A stretch of 64,000 nt of DNA, from contig NW_026060237.1 of assembly GCF_024166365.1 (NCBI RefSeq), positions 2,604,001-2,668,000 on the forward strand, written 5' to 3'. Each line of letters opens with the position of its first letter. Position 1 is the first letter of the stretch. The stretch comes from Elephas maximus indicus. Lineage: Eukaryota; Chordata; Mammalia; Proboscidea; Elephantidae. Both the position numbers and the translations under genes were made by a program. Shown one piece after another: positions 45,501 through 56,439 of this stretch. Below the pieces are notes generated by a model. It searched no databases, was not told the DNA's origin, and saw only the letters and a list, made by a program, of their open reading frames with translations.

Positions 45501-46189
45501 ATGGAAGAAAAAATAGGGACAATGTTAGGAGCCCTAATACAAGGCATAAATAGAATACAAAACATTACCAAAAATGACGAAGACAAACCAGATAACTGGG
45601 AGCTCCTGAAAATCAAACACCTATGCTCATCCAAAGACTTCACCAAAAGAGTAAAAAGACCTGCTACAGATTGGGAAAGAATTTTCAGCTATGACATCTC
45701 CGACCAGCGTCTGATCTCTAAAATCTATATGATTCTGTTAAAACTCAACAACAAAAAGACAAACAACCCAGTCAAGAAGTGGGCAAAGGATATGAACACG
45801 CACTTCACTGAAGAAGATATTCAGGCAGCTAAGAGGTACATGAGAAAATGCTCTTGATCATTAGCCATTAGAGAAATGCAAATTAAAACTATGATGAGAT
45901 TCCATCTCACTCCAACAAGGCTGGCATTAATCCAAAAAACACAAAATAATAAATGTTGGAGAGGCTGCGGAGAGATTGGAACTCTTATACACTGCTGGTG
46001 GGAATGTCAAATGGTACAACCACTTTGGAAATCTATCTGGCGTTATCTTGAACAGTTAGAAATAGAACTACCATACAACCCAGAAATCCCACTCCTCGGA
46101 ATATACCCTAGAGAAATAAGAGCCTTCACACAAACAGATATATGCACACCCATGTTTATTGCAGCTGTATTTACAATCGTGAAAAGCTA
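42576..46189 (+). pseudogene. L1-C ORF2: intact endonuclease domain, broken RT and C-terminus
   Basis: A 391-codon frame (42576-43751) starts MTTLNAYLSIITLNVDG and contains the whole AP-type endonuclease with catalytic residues at the standard L1 positions: N14, E43 (CLQETH), D145 and N147 (GGDFNTP), D205 (RIDHILG), D229 and H230. Position 228, normally Ser in the SDH motif, is Leu. A frameshift near 43745 ends the frame. The RT domain continues in shifted frames (43760-44077, 43995-44372, 44356-44586). It loses 2 bases near 44022 and has a 7-base AGCCAAC-type duplication near 44485. The catalytic FADD is present at 44667-44678. The C-terminal frames 45336-45857 and 45876-46190 hold the zinc-knuckle C-X3-C-X7-H-X4-C complete at 45954-46007. 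The protein would nick target DNA and prime reverse transcription, but it cannot be made whole from this copy. Confidence 0.92.
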
Positions 46190-47040
46190 GAAGCAACCAA
46201 GGTGTCCATCAAGGGATGAATGGTTAAATATATTATGGTATATTCACACAATGGAATACTACTCATCGATAAAGAACAGTGACGAATCTGTGAAACATTT
46301 CATAACATGGAGGAACCTGGAAGGCATTATGCTGAGCGAAATTAGTCAGAGGCAAAAGGACAAATATTGTATGAGACTACTATTATAAGATCTTGAGAAA
46401 TAGTATAAACTGAGAAGAACACATATTGTGGTTACGATGGGGGGAGGGACGGACGGTGGGAAAAGGTTATTTACTGATTAGTTAGTAGATAAGAACTACT
46501 TTAGGTGAAGGGAAGGACAATACTCAATACACGGAAGGTCAGCTCAACTGGACTGGATCAAAAGCAAAGAATTTTCTGGGATAAACTGAATGCTTCAAAG
46601 GTCAGTGGAGCAAGGGTGGGGATTTGGGGACTATGGCTTAAGGGGACTTCTAAGCCAGTTGGCAAAATAATTCTGTTATGAAAACATTCTGCATCCACTT
46701 TGAAATGTGGCGTCTGGGGTCTTAAATGCTAACAAGCGGCCATCCAAGATACATCAATTGGTCTCAGCCCACCTGGATCAAAGGAGAATGAAGAACACCA
46801 AGGTCACACAATAACTACAAGCCCAAGAGACAGAAAGGGCCACATGAACCAGAGACCTACATCATCCTGAGACCAGAAGAACTAGTTGGTGCCTGGCCAC
46901 AACCAATGACTGCCCTGACAGTGAGCACAACAGAGAACCCCTGGGGGAGCAGATCAGTGGGATGCAGACCCGAAATTCTCATAAAAAGACCAGACTTAAT
47001 GGTCTGACTGAGACTAGAGGAATCCCGGGGGTCATGGCCC
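46190..47040 (+). other. L1-C 3'UTR, truncated
   Basis: Matches the 3'UTR at 61.9-62.68 kb ('gtgaagggaaggacaatac', 'gcgtctggggtcttaaatgc', 'ccaggtg' antisense equivalents) up to 'gtcatggcccc', where homology stops. No poly-A tail follows. Confidence 0.85.
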
Positions 47041-47754
47041 CGGTAGTGCAGAGGCTGCCCTGAGTCTGAGCAATGCAAGGGGCGGGGTAGGAGTACAGCA
47101 GTCTCCGCCCCTGGCTGTCACTGATTGGTTGCCATTGGCGATGTCGCCAGCAGCGCCACAAGGCCCGTTCCCTCATTGACGAGGTGGAGGTCGTGACCGT
47201 GGGGGACGAGGAAGAGGAGGAATAGGCAGAGGAGCAGGAGCAGCGCGAACAGCCCCAGTCCGAGCGGGCCCAGCCATCGCCTGGACCCTCCAGCACCCAG
47301 CACTTCCTGGAGGCCCTTCAAAAGGAGATACGGCCTGTGAACGCCAAGGCCAACAGGGCCTATTTTCGCCTGAGGCGCAAGCTGCTGCAGAGTTGCAAGG
47401 CACACCTCGACCGCAGAAGCGCCATCATCCAGGGCATCCCAGGATTCTGGGTCAAAGCAGTATCCATCCGTTCAGCGGGAGCTCCGATGGGTGGGAGGTG
47501 GGTGAGGGAAGAGGGTTAAAAGAGCAGGAAGTTGGGTGGGGAGTGTGTATGGTGTCCGGAGAGGACACAGGTAGGGGAACAGAGCCAGGCCAGCATCTAT
47601 ACTAAGAGAACCCTGAGGTGGGGACTACAGGTGAATCTTTTGGCCCTGTCCTAAGCAGGGCAAACCTTTCCGAGGACTAGGGTGCAGGGGCCACAGGCCG
47701 TGAGAATAGCTCCGAGGACCTGAATGCCAGTGCCAGTCATTAAAAATCAAAAAA

Positions 47755-47915
47755 CAATAAAGAACCCGAACAAACTAACTCAGTACTAGTCGATTCCGAC
47801 TCATAGCGACCCTAGAGGACAGAGTAGAACTGCCCCATAGAGCTTCCAAGGAACTCCTGGTGGATTGAAACTGCCAATCCTTTGGTTAGCAGCCCTAGCA
47901 CTTAACACCGCCCCC
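47755..47915 (-). mobile_element. AfroSINE in intron 1 of TSPY-like copy 1
   Basis: 'gtcgattccgactcatagcg', 'acagagtagaactgcccc' and 'ggttagcagccctagcacttaac'. It is absent from the corresponding intron of copy 2, so it arrived after the duplication or was lost from copy 2. About 48 bp of A-rich sequence precedes it. Confidence 0.9.
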
Positions 47916-48230
47916 CGCCACACACACACCAGTGTTTCCAGTCAGCCACTACCAGTTCCTCATCTCCAAAAGGCAAGGTTCTCCTTACTCAAGTTTTCTT
48001 TGCTGAGCAGCCATTGTTTACATGACCTCAGCACCAAACACCAGCCGGCTCCAGCCTCTGCATCCACAGCCCCCTCTCCACAGCCCTCACATGTGCCCTC
48101 TCATTGCCTCATAGGACTCCAACAGAGCTTCAAACAGAGCCAAGCAGCCATGGTAAGTGCCTGGGGCTCATCTAGGCCACATGTCATCAAGGGTTCGTCC
48201 CCAGCAATCTGACTGAGACCAGAGGCTGCC
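47916..48230 (+). other. Copy 1-specific intron 1 sequence
   Basis: No counterpart is seen in the shorter intron 1 of copy 2 (593 bp against 1096 bp). C-rich and without a recognised repeat. Homology to copy 2 returns near 48240. Confidence 0.5.
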
Positions 48231-49300
48231 ACAGGAGAGCCAGGACACCCCACATGCAGACAGTAGCAGTGTCAGGCTAGATCACAGCACAGAGAGAGAC
48301 AGGTATCAGGAGTCTCAGGAGACAGACTATGTGTGAGCCTCCAGATAGCTTCACATGAGCACAAAGGCCAGGGCAAAACTAGACACCAAGACACGTATGA
48401 TGGTGGACCATGGTTGATGGGGAGTGTGGGTCGGTGTGGCAATGACAGGAGATCTGGAAGACTGCCTGCCCCAGCCACTGGTTGCTGGCCAGGTGTGCTC
48501 ATCTGTTGTGACCTCTGCTGTGCCTCGCTTAGGAAAGCTCCTTGTCCCCATGCAGATTGAGAACCACCCCCAGATGTCAGCCTTGATCAGTGAGTAAGAT
48601 GAAGACATGCTCAGCTACTTGATCAGTTTGGAGGTTAGACCCAGAGCTCTAGTAGGGAAGGGGAACTAGAAAGGATTCATCCATAGAAACAGGTATGGGC
48701 TAGTCTCCCCAGAAGGGGAACTCTCCTAAAAAAGACATCTCACCATCCTCATCTGCTCATTTCTCCCAGGTGGAGAATTTCATCCATCCCAATAACGGCT
48801 GCAAAATCACATTTGTCTTTCAGAGGAACCCCTATTTTTGGAATAAAGTGATCATTAAGGAATATGATGTTACCATTAATGGTAAGAAGTGGCTTCCTTG
48901 ATGGATGGAGAGAGTGTCAGGGGTGTTTTGTAGCCCAACATGATCTAGCCCTTTCCGTCCATTCCTGTATTTCCCCTGGATATATGGCATTTTATTCCAC
49001 TCCGATCCAGTGGTTCCAGAATTATGAATGTGGGGCTCACAGCCACAGGCATCACACCAGCGTTAACTTCTTCAACTGGTTCTCTCTTCCCGACTTCTCA
49101 GGGTATAACGGGGTTACTGAGGTACGCCTCTGTAGATAAGGTGAGAAATGGCCTTGATGTGTTCCCAGCTACTTTGGAAATGAGTGCTGACCCTGGCATG
49201 ATCTTTCTGTTTGCACTACCAGATCGTCAGTGAGGCCCTGTGGATTAATCCCTTAAGTACTACCTGACAGAGGACAGGATCAGGACAGGAATGGGGAGAG

Positions 49301-51365
49301 ACCAGATAAGGACCATGGTATGGGGCATTGACATGAGTATTGTCTGGGGACCTAAGAGCACCTCTTAGAGTCAGTCTGAGACAGGAACATTAGAGAAATG
49401 TAATGCAAAATAGGCTATAGCTAGGGAAACTTAACCTCAGGGAGGAGTATGTCTCCCCATGGGGTCGCTCAGACAGGAATAAGGATGTATTATTAACATG
49501 CCTCTGGACTATCATTTCATGGCTATAAAAGCACCCTCACCCCCCCTACCACCCCTGAAAGCCTGGCTCATGCTCAGGTCCTCCTAACATCCTCCCACAA
49601 ATATCCATAGATCTTTATCAATGAGTCATCCTTAGAATTTACATTTCCATGAGGCAGTTGTGCAAGATTGTGGAGGATCATTTTGAATTTATGTGGGAGG
49701 AAATGTAATAGATCACAAATATGGAATGGAAGGTCCATGAGGAGTTAACACAGTATTTAATATATTTCAGTGAAAATATGTTGTGTGTCTTTGTGTGTGT
49801 GTGTGTATGTGTCATCCAGGCCACTCCCAGCACTTGGCATGAACATGATGCAGCATCAAACTTCACCTAAAGGAGTAAAAAAAAAAAAAAAATCCAAGAA
49901 TCCACTTTAGATCTGGAAATGAATAATCAGCACGGATCCTGTGAACAGGAGAGAAATGAAGAAGCAGTTGGATGGTAAAAGATAAAAAGGGACTAAGATG
50001 CTGATAAACCTTAAAGGATATTGAAAAATAAAACACTTCCAAGTGTCTGTGTCTACGTGTGAGTTCATGTGCTAAGTAGATGGTGACTTGAAGGAATAAA
50101 ACAAATCCTGACATTGGACTTTTGAAATAACTGCTCAGGAAGTCTCAGTGTATAGGGGGAGCCAGGACTATAAAGCTAGAGGGAAGGGATTCAACAGGGT
50201 TTAGGATACCAGATAAGGATACAGTTCATTCCATAGGGCAGTAGCTGGGAGCAGGAGGAGAAAGAGATGCCAATTTATTGGGGAATCAAGGGTTTTAATT
50301 GAAACAGGAAGGATGGGTTTAATGAGCAGGGTCTGGCAGCCTGGTAACATTTCAGTAGTGCCTCCTGGATGTATTCACGCACATTAATGTGACAAAAGAC
50401 AGGGATTTCCCTAGCAGCTCCCACTCTCAGGCCAAGAAGTATATGAGAAGGGGTCCATTATGTGCCTGATTTAACCTTCCCTGGCATTATTAGATAGGGC
50501 AACAGAGGAAGAAAGGCAAGCACAGAATCAGGCAAGAAATAATGAGAAGAGAAATACACAGTGGGACACAGGGAAGGAACAAGGATGTGAAATGACCAGC
50601 CTAGTGTGGGACCCGAATTCCCTGCCAATGATTTGGTCAGAGGACACCAAAGCTCCTCCCTGGGCTACTTTTGCTGAGGAGCGGTAGCATGGCCTGGCGA
50701 CTGTATCTGCCAAATTGCTGCAGTTAGGTTGTCAGATCAGGTGAGTCACTGGGGCCAAGGTCCTGTCAGGTCTGACATTTCGTTGATTGCTTCCTTCTTT
50801 CTCTCCTTTTTCTTGGTTTCTTTCCTTGCCGCCACCACCACCCCAAGACCCACACCTGGCCTGTCAGAAAGAGACACTTTTTCTTTATGCCATGCATTTT
50901 TTCTTCCTTGACTCCCCAATGCCTCCCAGTCCTGTTCATCTCACAGTCTCCCTTCTTTGCTGCCATTTCTGTTAACGATTCTGTCTGTTGGAGTCAGGGT
51001 CTTCAGGGTGGCCTTAGGTGGGCCAACGGAGAAGTGCGTGGGAAAAGTAGGGAGCGAAGGAGGCTTCTAGGAGCAAGCACTTCTCCTGTGCCACAGTCAG
51101 CACAGGAAAGTTTCTGGCTGGGTGGGGTGAGAAACGGGCAAGGTGTCGGCTGCCTGTGGGGGGCACCGATTTCAGCCAGGTGATGGCCTGTCTGCCACTG
51201 AGGACTGAGCGACAAGTGGTGGCAGGAACAGTAGAGAGGCGCCACCACGGGCCTGTAGGAGCAGCCTGGACTTGCTGCAGCGCTAATCACGAGGGTCCAG
51301 CCACCTTGCATCTGGAGGGCCAGGGCGACGGCCTCTGTCCTTGGCGGGGCACCCTCTGCAGGCTG
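49301..51365. other. Spacer between the two TSPY-like copies
   Basis: About 2 kb. It may contain the 3'UTR or late exons of copy 1, but none is recognisable. A (TG)n run lies at about 49783-49812 and an A run at 49878-49893. Short frames at 50528-51000 carry no domain. Confidence 0.5.
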
Positions 51366-51900
51366 GGGCCTGGTAGTTCAGAGGCAGCTCTGAGTGGGAG
51401 GCGGGATTGGTTCCCTTCAGGATAACCGCCTGGGGCAGGGCAAAGCCGGTTCCCGCCTTAAGTGTGCAGACTGTAGGTGCAGAGCCAGGTTTAGGCGCCC
51501 GCGCTCTGTATCCACCAGGGGGCGCTTCTGAGAAGAGCGGCTTACCCGGGCCAGGTCGGTCTACCGTCCCCGTGACACCTGCCCCAGTGGCCACATGGTG
51601 AGTGAGGCACGGCCTGGGGAAGCCGGGCTGCCCCGGGACCTTGGGAGGACAGGGGCCTGCGAAATGGCCCTTTAGAGGGACAGTGCGCAAGGTGTCCCGG
51701 GGAGCAGCTCCCGGGGAGCTGTAGCGCCAAGCCGGAGCAGGTCGCAGCAGGTGCGCAGGGAAGGACGAGACGCCTGAAGAGGCCGCCGTCTTCTGTGGGG
51801 TGCTGGTAGAGGAGAGCGGGGCCGGGAGAGGGAGAGTGGAGGCGCAGGAGGAGGTGGTGGTGGCGGGGGATGGAACGCCGGAGGTGGAGGTCGTGGCCAT
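51366..51900 (+). promoter_or_regulatory. CpG-rich 5' flank and start of exon 1, TSPY-like copy 2
   Basis: The window's most CpG-dense segment outside L1 5'UTRs. It aligns by eye with the truncated flank of copy 1 from 'ggtagt.cagaggc.gc.ctgag'. In the exon 1 frame it reads AAVFCGVLVEESGAG then AQEEVVVAGDGTPEVEVV, so coding probably starts inside it. A TAG in that frame near 51721 limits how far. No TATA box is evident. The 226-codon minus-strand frame over it is a GC artefact. Confidence 0.55.
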
Positions 51901-53487
51901 GGGGGACTCGCAGGAGCAGGAACCGGCGAAGTAGCACGAGCACCGCGAAGAACCGGAGCCCAAGCCGGCCCAGCCTTGGCCTGCACCCTGCAGCCTCGGG
52001 CGCTCCCAGGAGGTTGTTCAATAGAGCTGAACGACTGGAACACCAGAGCCAGCAGGGCCTACTTCCGCCTGCGGTGTAAGCTGTTGCAGACTTGCAAGCC
52101 ATACGTGGACCGGAGAATACTCACCACCCAGTGCATCCCCGGCTTCTGGGTCCAAGCAGTATCCATTCTGTGGCAGAGTCCCAATGGCCTCCAGGAGGTG
52201 CAAAGTGGGAGAGAGGGCTAAGGGGTAGGAAAGGGGGGTGGGGCTGGTGCGAAGAGACTTGGAAGGGCACAGGTCAGGGCAAAGAACCAAGACAATTGGC
52301 GAAGAGACACTGGCCAAGGGACTGCTAGTGAATCTTTAGGTTCTATACTGAGCTGGGAAAAAGTTCCTGGGGAGTAGGTGCAGAGTCCACAGGAAGCAGA
52401 AGAATTGCTCGAAGACCCGGACACTGGCAGCACCAGGAGTTCCTCCACAGGCCAGATGCACACAGTAGGAGTTTTCGGCCAGCCTACAGCACAGAGGAGA
52501 CAGAGCTCAGAAGTCTCAGGAGAGGGACTGCTTGTAAGCCTTTGGAGAGCTTCAGATGAGCACAAAGGCCAACTTTAATGCCCCAAGGGACTTTTGAGGA
52601 AGAGCCATGGTTGTGGGGTAGTAGGGGTGGGTGTGGCAATGATAGGAGGTGTGGGAGACTGTCTATCCCAGCCACTTGTTGCTGCCCAGGTGGGCTTTGA
52701 CTGCTGCTAGCCCTTCTCTGCCTGGCCTCTGAAAGCTCCTTGACCCCATGCAGATTATGAACCACCCCTAGATGTCAGCCCTGATCAGTGAGGAAGAGGA
52801 AGACATGCTCAGCTACATGATCAATTTGGAGGTCAGGACAGAGGTCAGGTGGGGGAGGTGAGTGGGAAAGGATTCATCCATGGAAACAGACAAGGGCACG
52901 CTCCCTGAAAGGCAGGTCACCTAAACAGATGTTTTTGCTGTCCCCATCTAATCCTTTCTCCTGGGTGGAAAAGCGCATCCATCCTAATAACCAATGCAAA
53001 AGCCACATTTCTCTTTCAGAGCAACCCCTATTTTCAAAATGAAGTCATCATCAAAGAGTATGGCCTTAACATCACTGGTAAGAAGTGGCTTCCTTGATGG
53101 GTAGGGGAGAGTGTCAACATGACCTACCCCTTCCCTGCATCTCCTTTTTCTCCAAGGTGTATACCATCTCCTTGGACTCTCACCCAGTGATTCCAGGACT
53201 GTGAACATGAGGCTCAGAGCTGCAGGAATCATGACAGCAAGCTTCACTTCTGCTGGTTCTCTGGTCTGAACTTCTCAGGGTATATCAGGATCGCTGAGGT
53301 GGGCCTCTGTAAGTAGGGTCAGAAATGGCTTTGGTATGTTCCTGGCTGCTTTGGAAATGAGGGCTGAACCTGGCAGAATCTGTCCTGTTTCTACTATCGG
53401 AGCATCAGTGAGGACCTATGCATTAATTCCCTAAAGTACCACCTGAGGGAGGAAGGAAGCAGGAGAGGTACTGGAGAAAACAGGTGA
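51725..53487 (+). pseudogene. TSPY/TSPX-like gene, copy 2, five exons, broken
   Basis: Second copy about 4.3 kb downstream of copy 1, same strand. Exon 1 ends at 52158 (RASRAYFRLRCKLLQTCKPY, CIPGFWVQA). Exon 2 is 52754-52831 (NHP-stop-MSALISEEEEDMLSYMINLE). Exon 3 is 52965-53077 (VEKRIHPNNQCK then NPYFQNEVIIKEYGLNIT in a shifted frame). Exon 4 is 53157-53298 and exon 5 53401-53487 (SISEDLCINSLKYHLREE, ending at TGA). Lesions: TAG at 51932-51934 and a frame change before RASRAYF in exon 1, TAG at 52769-52771 in exon 2, a one-base insertion in exon 3, GG instead of AG before exons 3 and 5, and decay in exon 4 (the NFFNWFS motif degraded to SFCWFS-like). The stops are at different codons from copy 1, so the copies decayed separately. 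Exon 5 keeps its frame. Confidence 0.85.
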
Positions 53488-53589
53488 TGAACAGGAGAGA
53501 ATTTCATTGTGTTGTGCAAGGAGTTGCTCTGAGGTGGAAAGGACACGAAGCCATCTATTGATAACAACATGAAAAGTGGAGATTGAGTC

Positions 53590-53785
53590 ACTAATCAAAA
53601 CTGATCCACAAAGAAAAGCCCAAGACCATGTGGCTTCACAGATGCATTCTACCAAACATTTAAGGAATTAGCACCAATCCTTCTAAAATGTTTCAGAAAA
53701 CTGAAAAAGAGGGATCACTTGCCACGTAATTCCTTAAGGCCAGCATTCCTCTAAAAAAGAGCATAGAAAGACATTGCTAGTAAAT
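53590..53785 (+). mobile_element. Old L1 ORF2 fragment
   Basis: The frame [21 protein letters not shown] resembles the L1 RT segment PGPDGFTAEFYQTF. A short remnant directly downstream of TSPY-like copy 2. Confidence 0.65.
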
Positions 53786-53929
53786 TAGTGACCAGTTTGT
53801 TTTATGCTTATGTAAATGTAAAGTTATTTTGTATTAAACTCTGAGTCAGTTTTAAGTGCAAATGTTTTAATAATTTCCTTTCAGAATGTATATTACTGGT
53901 GTAGAGAAATACACTGGACTTAGCTCATT
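53786..53929. other. No recognised feature
   Basis: AT-rich spacer. Confidence 0.3.
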
Positions 53930-54760
53930 TTGATATTGTGTCCTACAATTTTAACTTATTTACTATCTCTGATGGTTTTTGTTGTTTTTCTTTTTTGTGG
54001 ATTTTATAGAACTTTTTTATTGTAAGTTTATGTTATATGTGGAAGGATATAGTTTTACTTTTTCACTTCCGATTTGATGCCATCTATATCTTGCTAAATT
54101 TCTCTGGTTAGAGCTCTGGGCGTACTGTTGAATACAAATGGCAAAAGCAGGCATAGTAGTTTTGTTCTTGGTACTAGTGGTGTGCTTCTAGTATTTCTCT
54201 ATTGAATGGGATGCTAGTTTGGGGTTTTTAATAAATTTCCTCTTGAGTTTAAGCATCCTTCTATTTCTAGTTCGAGGGTTTTCCTCATGAAAGGCTGTTG
54301 GGTTGTGTCCAGTTTGCTTCTGCACTGAGATGATGTAAATTTGCTCTTCATTCTCTCAATGTGCTGTATTATGTGTATGAATTTTTATATATTCAGCCAG
54401 CTTGTATGATGGGAACACCTTCTGTCTGAACGTGGACTATGATCCTTGTAATTATCTGCTGGATTTTGCTGGCATTCTCTTCAGGATTTTTGCAGGCATA
54501 TCCATGAAACGTGTTTCTCTGTAGTTGTTTTGTTTTTTCCCTACTGGCCTATTTTTCTAGCTTTGATATCAGTGTAATGTTAGACTCATAGAATCAGATA
54601 GAAAGTGTTCTCTAAGGTGGTGCTTTTCGAAGACCTTAACTTTGCCTCATCTCTTGGTGTTTTACTGACTTTATCGCTGTGCAAATTTTTAATTTTGTTC
54701 TAACTTTTTTCTGCATTTTTTCATTTTCCTTCTTTATGGTTTCCCTTCAAATTATTTTAA
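53930..54760 (-). mobile_element. Old L1 ORF2 RT-region fragment, minus strand
   Basis: Antisense L1M landmarks: 'ttgctaaatttctctggttagagctctggg', 'tgggatgctagtttggggttttt', 'tgctggattttgctggcattc' and 'cataga' blocks in order. No frame survives. Confidence 0.8.
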
Positions 54761-55379
54761 CACCTTAAGTTTAGAAAACATTCATTGTACTTTAATACTA
54801 ATTTAGTTTTAGTACTATACAGTTGTCCATCTCTTGCATATGTTGTCATTGTCACACATCACATCTGAACATAATGCAAGTCTAATACCATAGGCATAAT
54901 AATAGTTTGTACAGTTTACCTTAAATATTGTAGGAACCAAAAGAGTCATTTCAAAGGAGTACTACAAAAGGGTTTTATATCTTAATTGTACAAATGTATA
55001 ATTTATGTATACATATATGTATTACATGTATGTATATATGCATATTGTTATTGTTATAAATATACTCATATAATTATACTTTAGTATCTATCTTCATTTT
55101 TTAGCAGTTATAATCTTTTCCCCACTCACTTCCTTTGTCTTGCCTTTGTCCATATATTAGACATGTATTAATTTTGTATATAGCATAGGTTCAACAATGC
55201 ATATCATTTCATATGATTTGTTTTAAAAGAAGAGGATAAAGAAGGTAGCACATGCATTTTTAAAATATGCATTTTTAAAGTGATCTTTGTACTGAGTTAG
55301 TCTTTTAGTCTTTCTCATGAGAGCTGAGCTGGAGACAAATTCTCTCCATCTTTAACTGGAAATTTTTTAATTGGCAATA
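54761..55379. other. AT-rich stretch with TA-type microsatellite
   Basis: Very AT-rich, with TATA/CATA-type repeats at about 54985-55075. May be further L1 debris. Nothing gene-like. Confidence 0.5.
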
Positions 55380-56320
55380 ATTTTTTTAATTATAGCTTTA
55401 CCGCATAAAATGTCCTTGGTTGACATTTTTGTTTCCTTTGATAACTTGACAGATACTGTCCCTCTGCCTTCTAGCCTCATGTCTTTCTGATTAGAGATCA
55501 CCTTTTAATCTTACTGTGTTTCTGTTGTCAATGATGTATTTTTTCTTGCTGCTTTAGAGATTTCCAGGTTGTGTTTAGCTTCTAGCATTTTTATTATGAT
55601 ATGTTTATTTGTAGATCCCTGCATTTTATCTCCTGGGAAATATTGAAGCTTCCTAGATGTACAGGTAATTTTTTTAAATACATTTCTGATCAGTACAGAA
55701 ATTATTCCTTTTAATTCCTTCCTTCCTCTCTCCTCTCCTATTATGCCTCTCTCCCTCCCTCTTCTCACTCCTCTCCTTACATTATTCTCATAACCCATTC
55801 AGTGGTGTTGTTAATGGCGCCCCATATTTTTCTGAGAACCAATTCATTTGTCTTCATTCTTGAGACACCGTACTTCAAATTCCATAACTTCTGTCTATCT
55901 AACTTTAAATTTTCCGGTTACTGGCGAATTATACCCATTGCACCTGTGTAATTTCCATTTTAAAATAGGAATTTATATCTCTTCATTAATATTCTTCATT
56001 GACATGACATTCAAATTACACCTTTCTTTGGGTGTACAATCATGCTTTCCTGTAGTTCTGTGAACTTGTTCTCTGTTATAATCAACTTTTTGTTGGTCTC
56101 ACAGGCAGTTATTTTACCTGCATGATTGCTGATATGCGGATCATACTTCCATGTTCTTTTACATGTCTTGTGAATTTCTTTCTTTTTTTCAATGAGGAGG
56201 AACTATACATTTTAGATAATGCTTTGTAGTAACTCTGGCTACTGTCCATTCCTCGGTGGCTTGTTATTGTTAATTGTTTGTTTATTTGTTCAGTAACTGA
56301 ATGGAATATTTTCGTGAAGT
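55380..56320 (-). mobile_element. Old L1 ORF1/5' region fragment, minus strand
   Basis: 'ttcttgctgctttagagatttcc', 'ttctagcatttttattatgatatg' and 'atttgtcttcattcttgagacac' resemble antisense L1M ORF1-side sequence. Diverged. Confidence 0.55.
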
Positions 56321-56439
56321 GTGTTCCTTACTGAAACCTTTTAGACTGTGATGTTACTCCTGAGGGAGCCATAAGTTTGGGTAGGTCCTCAGTGACTGTG
56401 GAATGACAGTTGTACTGGTAGGACTTTCTTTCACTCTTT

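Larger units (their letters stand above)
39548..47040 (+). mobile_element. L1-C: near-complete L1, 3'UTR end missing
   Basis: About 7.5 kb, the longest and best preserved L1 here. It has a 5'UTR with a CCAAGATGGC YY1-type motif (39560-39569), ORF1 (41159-42273), a ~300-bp spacer, ORF2 (42576-46189) and a 3'UTR cut off at ~47040, directly against TSPY-like exon 1 flank. The L1 at 59.4 kb shows that about 350 further bases of 3'UTR and the poly-A are missing. ORF1 and ORF2 are both frameshifted, so it is not retrotransposition-competent as written. Confidence 0.95.
47041..49300 (+). pseudogene. TSPY/TSPX-like gene, copy 1, five exons, broken
   Basis: NAP/SET-superfamily gene. Exon 1 ends at 47459 with PVNAKANRAYFRLRRKL and IIQGIPGFWVKA. 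Exon 2 (48556-48633) is ENHPQMSALISE-stop-DEDMLSYLISLE. Exon 3 (48770-48881) is VENFIHPNNGCKITFVFQ then NPYFWNKVIIKEYDVTIN. Exon 4 (about 48984-49121) is STPIQWFQNYE then HHTSVNFFNWFS. Exon 5 starts at 49223 with IVSEALWINPL. TSPY proteins bind cyclin B/elongation factors and histones and act in spermatogonia. Lesions: TAG at 47223-47225 in exon 1, TAA at 48595-48597 in exon 2, no AG acceptor visible before exon 4, and a one-base loss after WINPL in exon 5. Donors after exons 1-4 are GT. The 5' end is cut by L1-C at 47040. Residues fit both TSPY and TSPX, so I give no symbol. Confidence 0.85.

Noticed and set aside
45203..45646. 147-residue minus-strand hydrophobic frame
   Set aside because: Antisense of L1-C ORF2. 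The same antisense protein appears at 23.99-24.44 and 30.11-30.52 kb because L1 is there in the opposite orientation.
51283..52317. Long minus-strand frames (226, 186 and 123 codons) opposite TSPY-like copy 2
   Set aside because: Antisense shadow of a CpG-rich exon 1. The plus strand has the recognisable protein and splice sites.
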